Assembly: GCF_001431405.1 (NCBI RefSeq) | Contig: NZ_LDJL01000008.1 | Coordinates: 1-64,000, forward strand | Length of the DNA stretch: 64,000 nt | Source: Pseudoxanthomonas dokdonensis | Lineage (GTDB): Bacteria > Pseudomonadota > Gammaproteobacteria > Xanthomonadales > Xanthomonadaceae | Direction of reading: 5' to 3' | Shown: positions 1 to 8,535 of the stretch, one piece after another | How the letters are laid out: every line of letters begins with the position of its first letter | How positions within the stretch are numbered: the stretch's first letter is position 1 | Made by a program: the position numbers and the translations under genes | The notes under the pieces: generated by a model | The model's input: only the letters and a program-made list of their open reading frames with translations | Databases searched by the model: none | What the model was told of the DNA's origin: nothing

Positions 1-103
1 GCCGCCCGCGGAGCTCAAAACCGGGGCGACACGCTCTACACTAGCGGCCCTGCCCGTCCTCGAAGACCGCCTGGATTAACCGCCAGCCCCGGCCCGCCTG
101 CCC
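1..103. other. Leader region upstream of miaB
   Basis: The window opens in a short non-coding or gene-end stretch. One rightward frame is open from base 2 to a TAA at 77-79, 25 codons. It could be the tail of a gene outside the window, but the peptide matches nothing I recognise. No strong promoter is visible. Confidence 0.3.
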
Positions 104-1513
104 ATGACCACTGAAAACACCCTGCTCGACCTGCCCTCGGCCGCGCCCTCCGCGCCGGTCCCCGCCCGCGGCAAGCTGTACATCCAGACCCACGGTTGCC
201 AGATGAACGTCTACGACTCGGCCAAGATGGCCGACGTGCTGGCCGCCGCCGAGGGACTGGAACTGACCGACAAGCCGGAAGAAGCCGACGTCGTGCTGGT
301 CAATACCTGTTCGATCCGCGAAAAGGCCCAGGAAAAGGTCTTCAGCCAGCTCGGCCGCTGGAAAGCGCTGAAGAAGGATGGCAAGCCGGTACTGATCGGC
401 GTCGGCGGCTGCGTCGCCAGCCAGGAGGGCGATGCCATCGTCAAGCGCGCGCCTTACGTGGATCTGGTATTCGGCCCGCAGACATTGCACCGCCTGCCGG
501 AGTTGATTCGCGAACGGCGGGCTTCCGGACAGCCGCAGGTCGACATCAGCTTCCCGGAAATCGAGAAGTTCGACCGCCTGCCGGAACCGCGTGCCGAAGG
601 CCCGAGCGCCTTCGTCTCGATCATGGAAGGCTGCAGCAAGTACTGCAGTTTCTGCGTGGTGCCCTATACCCGCGGTACCGAACTCAGCCGCCCGTTCGAG
701 GACGTGCTGGTGGAAGTGGCCGACCTGGCCGCGCAGGGCGTGCGCGAAATCAATCTGCTGGGCCAGAACGTCAACGCCTACCGCGGCCCGTATGGCGATG
801 AAGGCGAAGTGGCCGATCTCGGCCTGCTGATCCGGACCATCGCCGAGATCGATGGCGTCGACCGGATCCGCTTCACCACCTCGCATCCGCTGGAGTTCTC
901 CGACTCACTGGTCGAGGCCTACCGCGACGTGCCGCAGCTGGCCAATTACCTGCACCTGCCGGTCCAGGCCGGCAGCGACCGGATCCTGTCGGCGATGAAA
1001 CGCGGCTACACCGCGCTGGAGTTCAAGCAGAAAATCCGCAAGTTGCGCGCAGTGCGTCCCGACATTTCGATATCGTCGGATTTCATCGTCGGCTTCCCCG
1101 GCGAAACCGATGCCGACTTCGACAAGACCATGAAACTGATCGAGGACGTCGGCTTCGACCAGTCGTTCTCCTTCATCTATTCGCGCCGTCCCGGCACCCC
1201 GGCGGCCGACCTGCACGACGATACCCCCAGCGAGGTCAAGCATGCCCGCCTGGAACGGCTGCAGGCGCACATCAACGCGTATGCCGCCGGCATCTCCCAG
1301 GCCATGGTCGGCAGCGTCCAGAGCGTGCTGGTGGAAGGCCCGTCGAAGAAGAACCCGCACGAGCTGACCGGCAAGACCGAGAACATGCGCTCGGTGAACT
1401 TCCCCGGCCATCCGCGGCTGGTCGGACAGTTCGTCGACGTGCTGATCACCGAAGCCCTCAGCAACTCGCTGCGCGGCCGCGTCGCCGAGCTGGAAACACC
1501 GGCACAGGCATGA
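104..1513 (+). CDS. miaB: tRNA-2-methylthio-N6-dimethylallyladenosine synthase
   Basis: Radical-SAM methylthiotransferase that adds a methylthio group to i6A37 of tRNAs reading codons beginning with U. The 469-residue protein is full length. The N-terminal MTTase domain has the three cysteines that hold the auxiliary cluster ([22 protein letters not shown]), the radical-SAM domain carries CSKYCSFC (CxxxCxxC), and a TRAM-like RNA-binding region ends the protein. About 25 residues of Ala/Pro-rich N-terminal extension precede the family core. The stop overlaps the next start (ATGA), so the downstream PAP2-like gene is probably translationally coupled. In related genomes miaB is followed closely by phoH; here about 5 kb of efflux and small genes separates them. 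Confidence 0.97.
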   Translation: MTTENTLLDLPSAAPSAPVPARGKLYIQTHGCQMNVYDSAKMADVLAAAEGLELTDKPEEADVVLVNTCSIREKAQEKVFSQLGRWKALKKDGKPVLIGVGGCVASQEGDAIVKRAPYVDLVFGPQTLHRLPELIRERRASGQPQVDISFPEIEKFDRLPEPRAEGPSAFVSIMEGCSKYCSFCVVPYTRGTELSRPFEDVLVEVADLAAQGVREINLLGQNVNAYRGPYGDEGEVADLGLLIRTIAEIDGVDRIRFTTSHPLEFSDSLVEAYRDVPQLANYLHLPVQAGSDRILSAMKRGYTALEFKQKIRKLRAVRPDISISSDFIVGFPGETDADFDKTMKLIEDVGFDQSFSFIYSRRPGTPAADLHDDTPSEVKHARLERLQAHINAYAAGISQAMVGSVQSVLVEGPSKKNPHELTGKTENMRSVNFPGHPRLVGQFVDVLITEALSNSLRGRVAELETPAQA

Positions 1514-2190
1514 GTTCTCGCTCGGTCAGGACGACCGCGGAGGGGATGGCAGCGACTGCGATCGACGCACCGGTCAGGCTGCGCGTGCGAGTGCTCGCGG
1601 TCAGCGCGGTGGTGGTTTTCAATACCGCGCTGTACCTGTGGGTCAATGCGCATCCGCTGCGCACCCCGACCATGTTGCCGGTAACGGCGTTGGACAGCTG
1701 GTTTGGCTGGCATGCGTGGACGATCTGGCCTTACTGGCTGTTGCTGCTGATCAATCCGTTCTTGGCGGTCTGCATTCGCGAGCGGCGCCTGTTGCTGGCC
1801 ACCTTTCGTGCCTATGTGGTGGCGATGGCGATCAACCTGCTGGTGTGGCTGGCCTGGCCCACGCAATTGCCACGGCATCCACTGCCGGACACGCTGGATC
1901 CGCTGACCACCTCTGCCTGGCAGTTGCTGCTGGCACTGGACGAGCCCGACACCTGCTTTCCATCCGGCCACATCACCATCCCGACGGTGGTGATGTTTGC
2001 CTTCGCCGCGCAGTATCCGGCGGCACGACGCTGGATCTGGCTGGTGCTGCTGTTGTTTCCCAGCATCATCACCACTGGCCAGCATTACGCAGTGGATCTG
2101 CTGGGCGGCATGCTCACTGCCATCGCCGGCATCGCCCTGGCCGGTCACCCGCTCTGGCGCGCCTGGCGCCGGCCATCGTTCGCTGGTTAA
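1510..2190 (+). CDS. PAP2-superfamily membrane phosphatase-like protein
   Basis: Integral membrane protein of 226 residues with about six hydrophobic segments. It has two of the PAP2 phosphatase signatures: CFPSGHIT near residue 150, and [13 protein letters not shown] near 190, which supplies the catalytic His and Asp. The usual upstream KxxxxxxRP motif is not obvious. The pattern is closest to the inositol-phosphotransferase-like branch of PAP2 proteins, which act on lipid phosphates at the membrane surface; the substrate is unknown. Its start overlaps miaB by four bases. Its TAA stop is interlocked with the stop of the convergent ABC permease gene, leaving no intergenic space. Confidence 0.75.
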   Translation: MSSRSVRTTAEGMAATAIDAPVRLRVRVLAVSAVVVFNTALYLWVNAHPLRTPTMLPVTALDSWFGWHAWTIWPYWLLLLINPFLAVCIRERRLLLATFRAYVVAMAINLLVWLAWPTQLPRHPLPDTLDPLTTSAWQLLLALDEPDTCFPSGHITIPTVVMFAFAAQYPAARRWIWLVLLLFPSIITTGQHYAVDLLGGMLTAIAGIALAGHPLWRAWRRPSFAG

Positions 2191-3290
2191 TCCAGGCGCT
2201 TGTGGAAGCGCAGGATCGCAGCGGTCATCATCACTGCGATGAAGGCCAGCAACGCCAGCAGATCCGGCCACAGCTCCCACATGCTGGCGCCGCGCAGCAT
2301 TACTCCGCGGATCAGCCGCAGGAAATGGGTCAGCGGCAACACCTCGGCCAGCCACTGCACCGGACGCGGCATGCCGGCGAACGGGAACATGAAACCCGAC
2401 AGCAGGATTGAGGGCAGGAACACGAAGAAGGTCATCTGCATCGCCTGGAACTGCGACTGCGCACGGGTCGAAATCAACAATCCCAGTGCCAGGTTGGCGA
2501 CGATCAGCAGACAGGCGATCAGGTACACATGCAGCAGGCTGCCGTTGATGGGCACTTGGAACAGCCAGACGCCCAGCGCCAGCACCACGGTGGTCTGCAG
2601 CAGGCCTATCAACACGTAGGGCGTGACCTTGCCGACCATCAGCTCGGCACTGCTGACCGGGGTCGCGATCAACAGTTCCATGTTGCCGCGCTCGCGTTCG
2701 CGCACGATGGCCACGCCGGTGAACAGCACCATGGTCATGGTCAGGATCACACCAATCAGGCCGGGCACGATGTTGACCGCCGAGCGCCGTTCCGGGTTGT
2801 AGAAACTGACCACGCTGATCGGCGCCACCGCGCGCGCATCCGGATTGGCGGCGATGCCACGCGGGTTGTCGACCGGCACCTGTGCCAGCTGCACGGCGGC
2901 AGCCTGGACCGCGTTGTCGCTGCCATCGACCAGCACCTGCACCAGTTCGCGGCCTTCGCCGCGGCGACGCTCGAAGTCATGCGGCACCACGATGCCAATG
3001 CTGATCTGGCCGCGCCGCAGCGCATCCATCAGCTGCTGCGGAGTCTCGGCCTGCAGCGACGGTTTGATCACCGTGGTTGCCAGCATGTCCATGACCAGCG
3101 CGCGCGAGGCACTGGTGTTGGCCTGGTCGACGATGCCGGCGTTCAGATCCCGCAGGTTGGTATTGATGGCATAGCCGAACAGCAGCAGCTGCATCACCGG
3201 GATGGCGACAATCATCGCCAGGGTGATGCGGTCACGGCGCATCTGCCGCACTTCCTTCAGCATCACCGCCTGCAGGCGTCTCCAGTTCAT
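2187..3290 (-). CDS. ABC-2 type transporter permease (YbhR/YbhS-like)
   Basis: Membrane subunit of an exporter. The 367-residue protein has one N-terminal membrane helix (about residues 20-40), a large extracytoplasmic domain (about 45-170) and five C-terminal helices, the ABC2_membrane_3 layout. It lies last in a leftward operon of tetR, HlyD-like protein, ATPase and permease, and its start overlaps the ATPase stop by four bases. This set resembles E. coli ybhGFSR with cecR, a multidrug and antibiotic efflux system. Only one permease gene is present here, whereas E. coli has two, so the functional channel may be a homodimer. The substrate cannot be read from the sequence. Confidence 0.88.
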   Translation of the reverse strand: MNWRRLQAVMLKEVRQMRRDRITLAMIVAIPVMQLLLFGYAINTNLRDLNAGIVDQANTSASRALVMDMLATTVIKPSLQAETPQQLMDALRRGQISIGIVVPHDFERRRGEGRELVQVLVDGSDNAVQAAAVQLAQVPVDNPRGIAANPDARAVAPISVVSFYNPERRSAVNIVPGLIGVILTMTMVLFTGVAIVRERERGNMELLIATPVSSAELMVGKVTPYVLIGLLQTTVVLALGVWLFQVPINGSLLHVYLIACLLIVANLALGLLISTRAQSQFQAMQMTFFVFLPSILLSGFMFPFAGMPRPVQWLAEVLPLTHFLRLIRGVMLRGASMWELWPDLLALLAFIAVMMTAAILRFHKRLD

Positions 3291-4276
3291 CGTGCTGGCT
3301 CCTGTTGCCGTGGCCTCGACTGGCCGCGGGTGGCGGCGACGAACACGTCTTCCAGATTAGGCTCGGTCAGCTGCACCTGCGCCTGCAGGCCGGCGTCATC
3401 CAGCGCGGCCGACACCCGTGCCTGCACCTGCGGATCGTCGCTGGTCAGCACCCGCAGCGCGTTGCCGATCTGGGCCACGCTGATGACCCCGTCGACCTGC
3501 TTGAGCAGATCATGTACCTGGCGCGGCTGACCGGCGGCCACTTGCAGAGTGCGCCCCTGCAATGCATGCGACAGCTGCGCCGGAGTGCCGTCGGCGACCA
3601 GCGCGCCGCGATCAAGGATGGCCAGGCGATGGCAGCGCTCGGCTTCGTCCATGTAATGGGTGGAGACCAGCAAGGTGGTGCCGGCGTCGGCCAGCTCGAA
3701 CAGTTTTTCCCAGAAGTCGCGGCGCGACTCCGGGTCCACCGCGCTGGTCGGCTCGTCCAGGAACAGCAGCTCGGGCTGGTGGATCACCGCGCCGGCCAAT
3801 GCCAGCCGCTGCTTCTGGCCACCGCTCATGGTGCCGGCCAGTTGTTTCTGCCGATCCTGGAAATGGTACTGCGCGATCAGTTCGTCGATGCGCTGCCTGG
3901 CGCGGCTGCGCGACAGCCCCTGCACCGCGGCCAGGAACTCCAGGTTCTCGCGCACGCTGAGGTCTTCGAACAGGGAGAATTTCTGGGTCATGTAACCGAT
4001 GCGCAGACGCAACGCCTCCGACTGCTCGGGTATCTGCAGCCCCAGCACCTCGATGCTGCCGGCGCTCGGCGTCAGCAAGCCGCACAGCATGCGGATGGTG
4101 GTCGACTTGCCGGAACCGTTGGGGCCCAGGAAGCCGTAAACGGCACGCTTGGGCACCTGCAGGTCAACGTTGTCGACCGCGGTCAGATCGCCGAAGCGCT
4201 TGCTCAGTCCACGGACCCGGATGGCGATGTCATCACTCGCCCCCTCAGCCGTTGCCGCGGCGCCGGTCTCAGTCAT
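3287..4276 (-). CDS. ABC transporter ATP-binding protein (YbhF-like)
   Basis: Energising subunit of the efflux pump. It has 329 residues with a single nucleotide-binding domain: Walker A GPNGSGKST near residue 53, signature motif MSGGQKQRLALA near 150, Walker B LLFLDEPTSAVDPESR and the H-loop STHYMDEA. The C-terminal 90 residues form the regulatory extension seen in the drug-export (CcmA/DrrA) subfamily. E. coli YbhF carries two fused ATPase domains; this one has a single domain. It overlaps both neighbours by 4-8 bases, so the three pump genes are almost certainly co-translated. Confidence 0.92.
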   Translation of the reverse strand: MTETGAAATAEGASDDIAIRVRGLSKRFGDLTAVDNVDLQVPKRAVYGFLGPNGSGKSTTIRMLCGLLTPSAGSIEVLGLQIPEQSEALRLRIGYMTQKFSLFEDLSVRENLEFLAAVQGLSRSRARQRIDELIAQYHFQDRQKQLAGTMSGGQKQRLALAGAVIHQPELLFLDEPTSAVDPESRRDFWEKLFELADAGTTLLVSTHYMDEAERCHRLAILDRGALVADGTPAQLSHALQGRTLQVAAGQPRQVHDLLKQVDGVISVAQIGNALRVLTSDDPQVQARVSAALDDAGLQAQVQLTEPNLEDVFVAATRGQSRPRQQEPAR

Positions 4277-5252
4277 CGCGTGCGGGACCGAATTCTGCGC
4301 GCAGCGGAAAGCCGGCGGGCAGATTGGCGGCGTCGCGGCCGAGGCTGATTTCGGCGATATAGCTCAGGCGCGCCGCGTCCTTGCCGATCAACGCGTAATA
4401 CGGAGTGAAGCTGGGTTCGCTGCGGATCATTCGCACCTTGCCGGCCAGGGCGGCGTCGCGACCATCGACGAAGATCCGGACCGGGTCACCGACCTGCACG
4501 TCGGCACGCTGCTGCTCCGGCACGTAGACCCGAGCATACGGCGTGTCGCCGACCAGCAGCACCGCCAGCGGCGAGCCCAGCGGTGCCTGATCGCCCAGGC
4601 GATACGGCAGGCTGTCGACGCGGCCGGCACGCGGTGCGGTCACGATCAGTTTGTCCCGGGTGGCGGCCTGCAGCCGCGCTTGTGCCTGTGCCGACAGCAC
4701 CGCAGCCCTGCCCTGCGCGATCTGCTCGCGGCGGGTGCCGGCCAACAGTTCATCAAGCGCGGCCTGCGCCACCCCGACCTGTGCGTCGGCACTCTGCTTG
4801 GCGCTGCGCGCGGTATCGACGTCGGCGGCGGCGACCAGTTGCTGGCGACCCAGCGGCACGATGCGCCGGTAGTAGGTATCGGCTTCCAGCGCCCGCGCCC
4901 TGGCCGCGGCCAGGTTGGCGCGGGCCTGGGCAATGTCTTCCTGGCGCGGGCCGTTCTGCAGTTCGTCCAGGCGCTGCTGGTTCTGCAGCAGTTGGGCCTG
5001 CGCCGCCGCCAGCTGCGAATCGTCGCGGGTCAGTTCCAGCTGCAGTAAAGGCGCACCGGCCTGCACCTGCTGGCCCTCGCGGACATCGATGCGGACGATT
5101 TTCTCCGCGGCAGGCGACGGCAACGTCACCCGGTCCCATTCCAGCGTACCCAGCGCCTGCGGCGGCGATGGCGAACATGCCGCCAGTGCCAGCGCGGCGA
5201 GCAGCGGCAGGCCACCACGGGCAAGCAGCGGGCGCGGCGATGAAATTGTCAT
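4269..5252 (-). CDS. HlyD-family periplasmic adaptor, predicted lipoprotein
   Basis: Membrane-fusion protein of the ABC pump, 327 residues. I start it at the ATG that overlaps the tetR TGA (ATGA); longer in-frame extensions run through the repressor gene. The N-terminus is a lipoprotein signal with lipobox LAAC, then a biotinyl-lipoyl-like half motif (VRIDVREGQQVQAGAPLLQL), a long alpha-helical hairpin rich in Ala/Gln/Arg (about 75-190), the returning lipoyl half and a beta-barrel domain. E. coli YbhG-type adaptors are anchored by a signal helix; a diacyl anchor is a different solution. It would link the inner-membrane pump to an outer-membrane channel encoded elsewhere. Confidence 0.88.
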   Translation of the reverse strand: MTISSPRPLLARGGLPLLAALALAACSPSPPQALGTLEWDRVTLPSPAAEKIVRIDVREGQQVQAGAPLLQLELTRDDSQLAAAQAQLLQNQQRLDELQNGPRQEDIAQARANLAAARARALEADTYYRRIVPLGRQQLVAAADVDTARSAKQSADAQVGVAQAALDELLAGTRREQIAQGRAAVLSAQAQARLQAATRDKLIVTAPRAGRVDSLPYRLGDQAPLGSPLAVLLVGDTPYARVYVPEQQRADVQVGDPVRIFVDGRDAALAGKVRMIRSEPSFTPYYALIGKDAARLSYIAEISLGRDAANLPAGFPLRAEFGPARDD

Positions 5253-5926
5253 GGTTTCAACTCCAGTCCCTGTTGCAGCAATGCCAGGGTGTGTTTGCAC
5301 AAGGCATCCAGATCCAGCTCGTCGGCCTTGAATACCGCTTTCCAGATCGGTGCGCCGGCCAGCGGGAACATCGTCAGTCCGACCAGCGACACCACCAGCA
5401 GGCGCGGATCCAGTTGCGCGTTCAATTCGCCGTCGGCCTGGGCCTGGGCAAAACGTGCCGCCAGCACCTGCGGCAGCTGTGGGCCAATCTGCTCGACCAT
5501 CATCCCGCGCAACGCGCCGCCATCGGACACCACCTCGCGCACCCACAGGCTGGGCAGCCAGGGATGCTGGCGGACCAGTTCGACGATGCCGCGCACGAAT
5601 CCTTCAATCACCCCGGCAATCGACGACTTCGCAGCGCGCAGCGGCATCTGCAACTGCGCCACCACTGGCAGCAGGCGCTCATCGACCACCGCCTGGCGCA
5701 GCTTTTCCTTGTCGCCAAAGTAGTAGTGCAGCAATGCCGGGGTGACTTCGGCGCGGCGGGCAATATCGCGCAGCGAGGTCGCGGCGATGCCGTTGCGCAC
5801 GTAGCAGGCCAGCGCCGCGTCCAGCATCTGCGCGCGCAGGTCGGCCTGCTCGGTCGATGGCCGGCCGGGGCCACGCCGGGGACGCGCGGGCCTGGGTGCC
5901 GGGGTCGGAGGTTTCCTGCTGGCCAT
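5249..5926 (-). CDS. TetR-family transcriptional regulator (CecR-like)
   Basis: Repressor of 225 residues. A basic Pro/Arg-rich tail of about 25 residues leads into a TetR_N helix-turn-helix (GIAATSLRDIARRAEVTPALLHYYF, quoted in part: motif TSLRDIARRAEV). The C-terminal ligand domain resembles the CecR type. It is the first gene of the efflux operon and its stop overlaps the adaptor start, so repressor and pump are made from one message. An AT-rich inverted repeat lies 11-28 bases upstream of the start, a natural place for autoregulation. Confidence 0.9.
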   Translation of the reverse strand: MASRKPPTPAPRPARPRRGPGRPSTEQADLRAQMLDAALACYVRNGIAATSLRDIARRAEVTPALLHYYFGDKEKLRQAVVDERLLPVVAQLQMPLRAAKSSIAGVIEGFVRGIVELVRQHPWLPSLWVREVVSDGGALRGMMVEQIGPQLPQVLAARFAQAQADGELNAQLDPRLLVVSLVGLTMFPLAGAPIWKAVFKADELDLDALCKHTLALLQQGLELKP

Positions 5927-5936
5927 CCGGCATATT

Positions 5937-5954
5937 TAATTCATTGTTTAATTA
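5937..5954. promoter_or_regulatory. Candidate operator of the TetR efflux operon
   Basis: Inverted repeat TAATT, 8-base spacer, AATTA in a strikingly AT-rich patch inside GC-rich DNA, immediately upstream of the tetR start. The size and symmetry fit a TetR-family operator overlapping the promoter. No binding data are available. Confidence 0.5.
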
Positions 5955-6052
5955 GATGCAAGTCCCCAGTTTCCTGTCCCTGATGTGGTGACCGCTTCAC
6001 GGCCGCCGCGTTACCCTGCCTTCCCTCCACCTCGCCGCCAAGGACCGTCACC

Positions 6053-6373
6053 ATCGCCCAGGAACTGCCTCGCTTGTGGGTCTTCGTGCTGGAAGCCCGG
6101 CCGTTGCCCAATACCGCTGATTCTGTGGCTTACGGCGGCGCCTATGTGTTGTGTTACCAGATGCCCGGCTTGTCGCATGATCCGCTGCAGCACGCCAGCC
6201 ATTTCCTGCGTGAAGCCGGCTGGGAAGTCATCGGCGTGCAGGAATCCCCCGAACTGACGCTGCGCGAGGACGCTCCGGACGAGGAGCATTTCGACCAGGC
6301 ACTGCTGGAAGACGAGGCCTACATCTTCCACCAGTGGGAAGTCGACGACGCCGGCGACGAGACCAGACATTGA
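6053..6373 (+). CDS. Small conserved-type protein of unknown function ahead of phoH
   Basis: About 100 residues, acidic, with a region rich in Glu/Asp (EDAPDEEHFDQALLEDEA) near the C-terminus. I do not recognise a family. No ATG precedes the conserved-looking core. The first standard start is TTG at 6074 with no ribosome-binding site, while an ATC codon at 6053 sits at ideal spacing behind AAGGA (6040-6044). I extend the gene to 6053 for that reason, but either start is possible. The stop is two bases before the phoH ATG, so it is probably the first gene of the phoH-ybeY unit. Confidence 0.6.
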   Translation: MAQELPRLWVFVLEARPLPNTADSVAYGGAYVLCYQMPGLSHDPLQHASHFLREAGWEVIGVQESPELTLREDAPDEEHFDQALLEDEAYIFHQWEVDDAGDETRH

Positions 6374-6375
6374 TC

Positions 6376-7359
6376 ATGAGCAACCACAGCAAACGCGAAT
6401 TCACCCTGGAACCCGAGAACATCGAACGCCTGGCCAACCTGGCCGGCCCGTTCGATGCCCACCTGCGCCAGATCGAATTGCGCCTGGGAGTGGAAATCGC
6501 CAACCGCGGCCACGTGTTCCGGGTCACCGGTCCGGACAAGGCGGTCAAGGCCACCGAGAAACTGCTGCATGCGCTGTACGAGGAAGCCGACAGCGAGACC
6601 TTCGACAACGAAGCCATCCACCTGCGTCTGAACCAGGCCAACGTCGACCATCTGGCCGCCGGCGGCTTCGAGCCGCAGGAAGTCAGCATCAAGGTCAAGC
6701 GCGGCACCGTGCGCGGGCGTGGCCACAACCAGGCCAGCTACCTGCATGCCATCGCCACCCACGACATCAACTTCGGTATTGGCCCGGCCGGCACCGGCAA
6801 GACCTTCCTGGCGGTGGCCAGCGCGGTCGAGGCGCTGAACGAAGCGCGCGTGCAGCGACTGGTGCTGGTGCGCCCGGCGGTCGAAGCCGGCGAGAAGCTG
6901 GGCTTCCTGCCTGGCGATCTGAGCCAGAAGGTCGACCCCTATCTGCGCCCGTTGTACGACGCGTTGTACGAAATGCTCGGCGTCGAGAAAGTGGTCAAGC
7001 TGCTGGAAAAGAATGTCATCGAGATTGCCCCGCTGGCCTATATGCGCGGACGTACGCTCAATGATGCCTTCGTCATCCTCGACGAGGCGCAGAACACCAG
7101 CATCGAACAGATGAAGATGTTCCTGACCCGCATCGGCTATGGCAGCACCGCGGTGGTCACCGGCGACATGACCCAGATCGACCTGCCCAAGCACCAGAAG
7201 TCCGGCCTGAAGGACGCACTGGAAGTGCTGAACGGGGTCAACGGCATCAGCTTCACCTTCTTTGGCAGCCGCGACGTGGTCCGGCACCCACTGGTCGCCC
7301 GCATCGTGCAGGCTTACGATGCACGGGACAGCAAAGACGCGGAGACCGGACCGGCATGA
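6376..7359 (+). CDS. phoH: PhoH-family ATPase
   Basis: Cytoplasmic P-loop NTPase of the PhoH/YbeZ type, 327 residues. A KH-like N-terminal part (about 1-110) precedes the NTPase domain with Walker A GPAGTGKT at residues 136-143 and Walker [10 protein letters not shown] around residue 236. The family is linked to RNA metabolism and works beside YbeY in ribosome maturation. I start at MSNHSKR; a longer reading frame runs back into the upstream gene. The stop overlaps the ybeY start by four bases. Confidence 0.95.
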   Translation: MSNHSKREFTLEPENIERLANLAGPFDAHLRQIELRLGVEIANRGHVFRVTGPDKAVKATEKLLHALYEEADSETFDNEAIHLRLNQANVDHLAAGGFEPQEVSIKVKRGTVRGRGHNQASYLHAIATHDINFGIGPAGTGKTFLAVASAVEALNEARVQRLVLVRPAVEAGEKLGFLPGDLSQKVDPYLRPLYDALYEMLGVEKVVKLLEKNVIEIAPLAYMRGRTLNDAFVILDEAQNTSIEQMKMFLTRIGYGSTAVVTGDMTQIDLPKHQKSGLKDALEVLNGVNGISFTFFGSRDVVRHPLVARIVQAYDARDSKDAETGPA

Positions 7360-7844
7360 CCAAGGGGCCAGTACGCCTGGAAGTATCAGTCAGCTATGCC
7401 CTGCCGCGACTGGGCCTGCCGGCGGCGGTCAGCTTCCGGCGCTGGGTCGGCGCGGCGCTGCATGGCCGCATCCGTGAGGCCGACCTGGCCATCCGCATTG
7501 TCGACAGCCGCGAAGGCCGTTCGCTCAACCGCCATTACCGCGGCAAGGACTACGCCACCAACGTGTTGAGTTTCCCGGCTGAAATGGCCGAGGACATCAA
7601 GCTGCCGAAGGGAGTGACCATGCCGCTGCTCGGTGACCTGGTGATCTGTGCGCCAGTGGTGGCGCGCGAGGCCAGGGAGCAGAAAAAACCGCTGGCGGCC
7701 CACTACGCGCACCTGACCGTGCACGGCACCCTGCACCTGCTCGGCTGGAACCACGAGGACGACAAGGAAGCCGAGGCGATGGAGCAGCTGGAACGCGACA
7801 TCCTCGCCGAAATGGGCATCGCCGATCCCTACGCCCAGCTCTGA
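7356..7844 (+). CDS. ybeY: Endoribonuclease YbeY
   Basis: Zinc-dependent endoribonuclease acting in 16S rRNA 3'-end maturation and 70S quality control. The 162-residue protein has the UPF0054 signature with the three metal histidines at 123, 127 and 133 ([11 protein letters not shown]). The third position reads GWNH rather than the more common GxDH; the His ligand is kept. Four-base overlap with phoH and conserved order phoH-ybeY-corC support the call. Confidence 0.95.
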   Translation: MTKGPVRLEVSVSYALPRLGLPAAVSFRRWVGAALHGRIREADLAIRIVDSREGRSLNRHYRGKDYATNVLSFPAEMAEDIKLPKGVTMPLLGDLVICAPVVAREAREQKKPLAAHYAHLTVHGTLHLLGWNHEDDKEAEAMEQLERDILAEMGIADPYAQL

Positions 7845-7865
7845 AACCAACCACAGTACCTGTCC

Positions 7866-8474
7866 ATGATCGATTGCAATCCGCTGCTGGCATCACTGGC
7901 GCTGTCGCTGGCGCTTGCCACCGGCAATGCCCACGCCGCCACTTCCGCCGACCCGGGCGCGCCGCCCACGCTGGATCCTGCCCAGGTCGATCTGGCCAGA
8001 CTGATCAGCTGCCAGGACACGCCGGAAAACTTCCTGCCGCTGGCCATCGCCATCCAGGATCCGCTGCAGGCCGTTGCCCTCGGCTGGCGGCCGTTGCCGC
8101 AGGCCAACATGTTCATGAGCGAATACCTGCTCAACCAGCCAATCACCGTGCTCGGCCATCGCACCGACCACATCGCCTTCGCCGGCTCCAGCGTGATGGC
8201 GGTGCTGGACCTGCCCGACCCGCGGCCGCTGGCCCGGCAGCTGCAACTGGAAACCGCGCTCGACACCCCGGAAAAGGCCATGTTCGGCAAGGAGGTGCTG
8301 AGCGAGCCCTTCATCGACGGCGACGGCAAGGCCCAGGTGCGTTCGATGATCTTGAACGTTTCCAACGTCACCTCGCATCCGGGCAAGACCCTGCTGGGTT
8401 GTACCTACAGCATTGATCCGGAAGAAGAACCAGCGGAAAGCCCGGCATCGATCGCTGCCCCGGCGGCCCACTAG
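7866..8474 (+). CDS. Secreted protein of unknown function between ybeY and corC
   Basis: 202 residues with a cleavable Sec signal (about residues 1-24, cleavage after AHA). The mature part has two cysteines, one early (LISCQDTPENF) and one late (LLGCTYSI), which could form a disulfide in the periplasm, and a Pro/Ala-rich tail. No enzyme motif is visible and I cannot place it in a family. It interrupts the otherwise conserved ybeY-corC pair, 21 bases after ybeY, so it is probably transcribed with them. Confidence 0.7.
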   Translation: MIDCNPLLASLALSLALATGNAHAATSADPGAPPTLDPAQVDLARLISCQDTPENFLPLAIAIQDPLQAVALGWRPLPQANMFMSEYLLNQPITVLGHRTDHIAFAGSSVMAVLDLPDPRPLARQLQLETALDTPEKAMFGKEVLSEPFIDGDGKAQVRSMILNVSNVTSHPGKTLLGCTYSIDPEEEPAESPASIAAPAAH

Positions 8475-8535
8475 CGCGCTTGCATCCTGATAGACTGGCC
8501 CGGTCGCCCGCGCCGCGGGTGCCTGCCTACACGAG

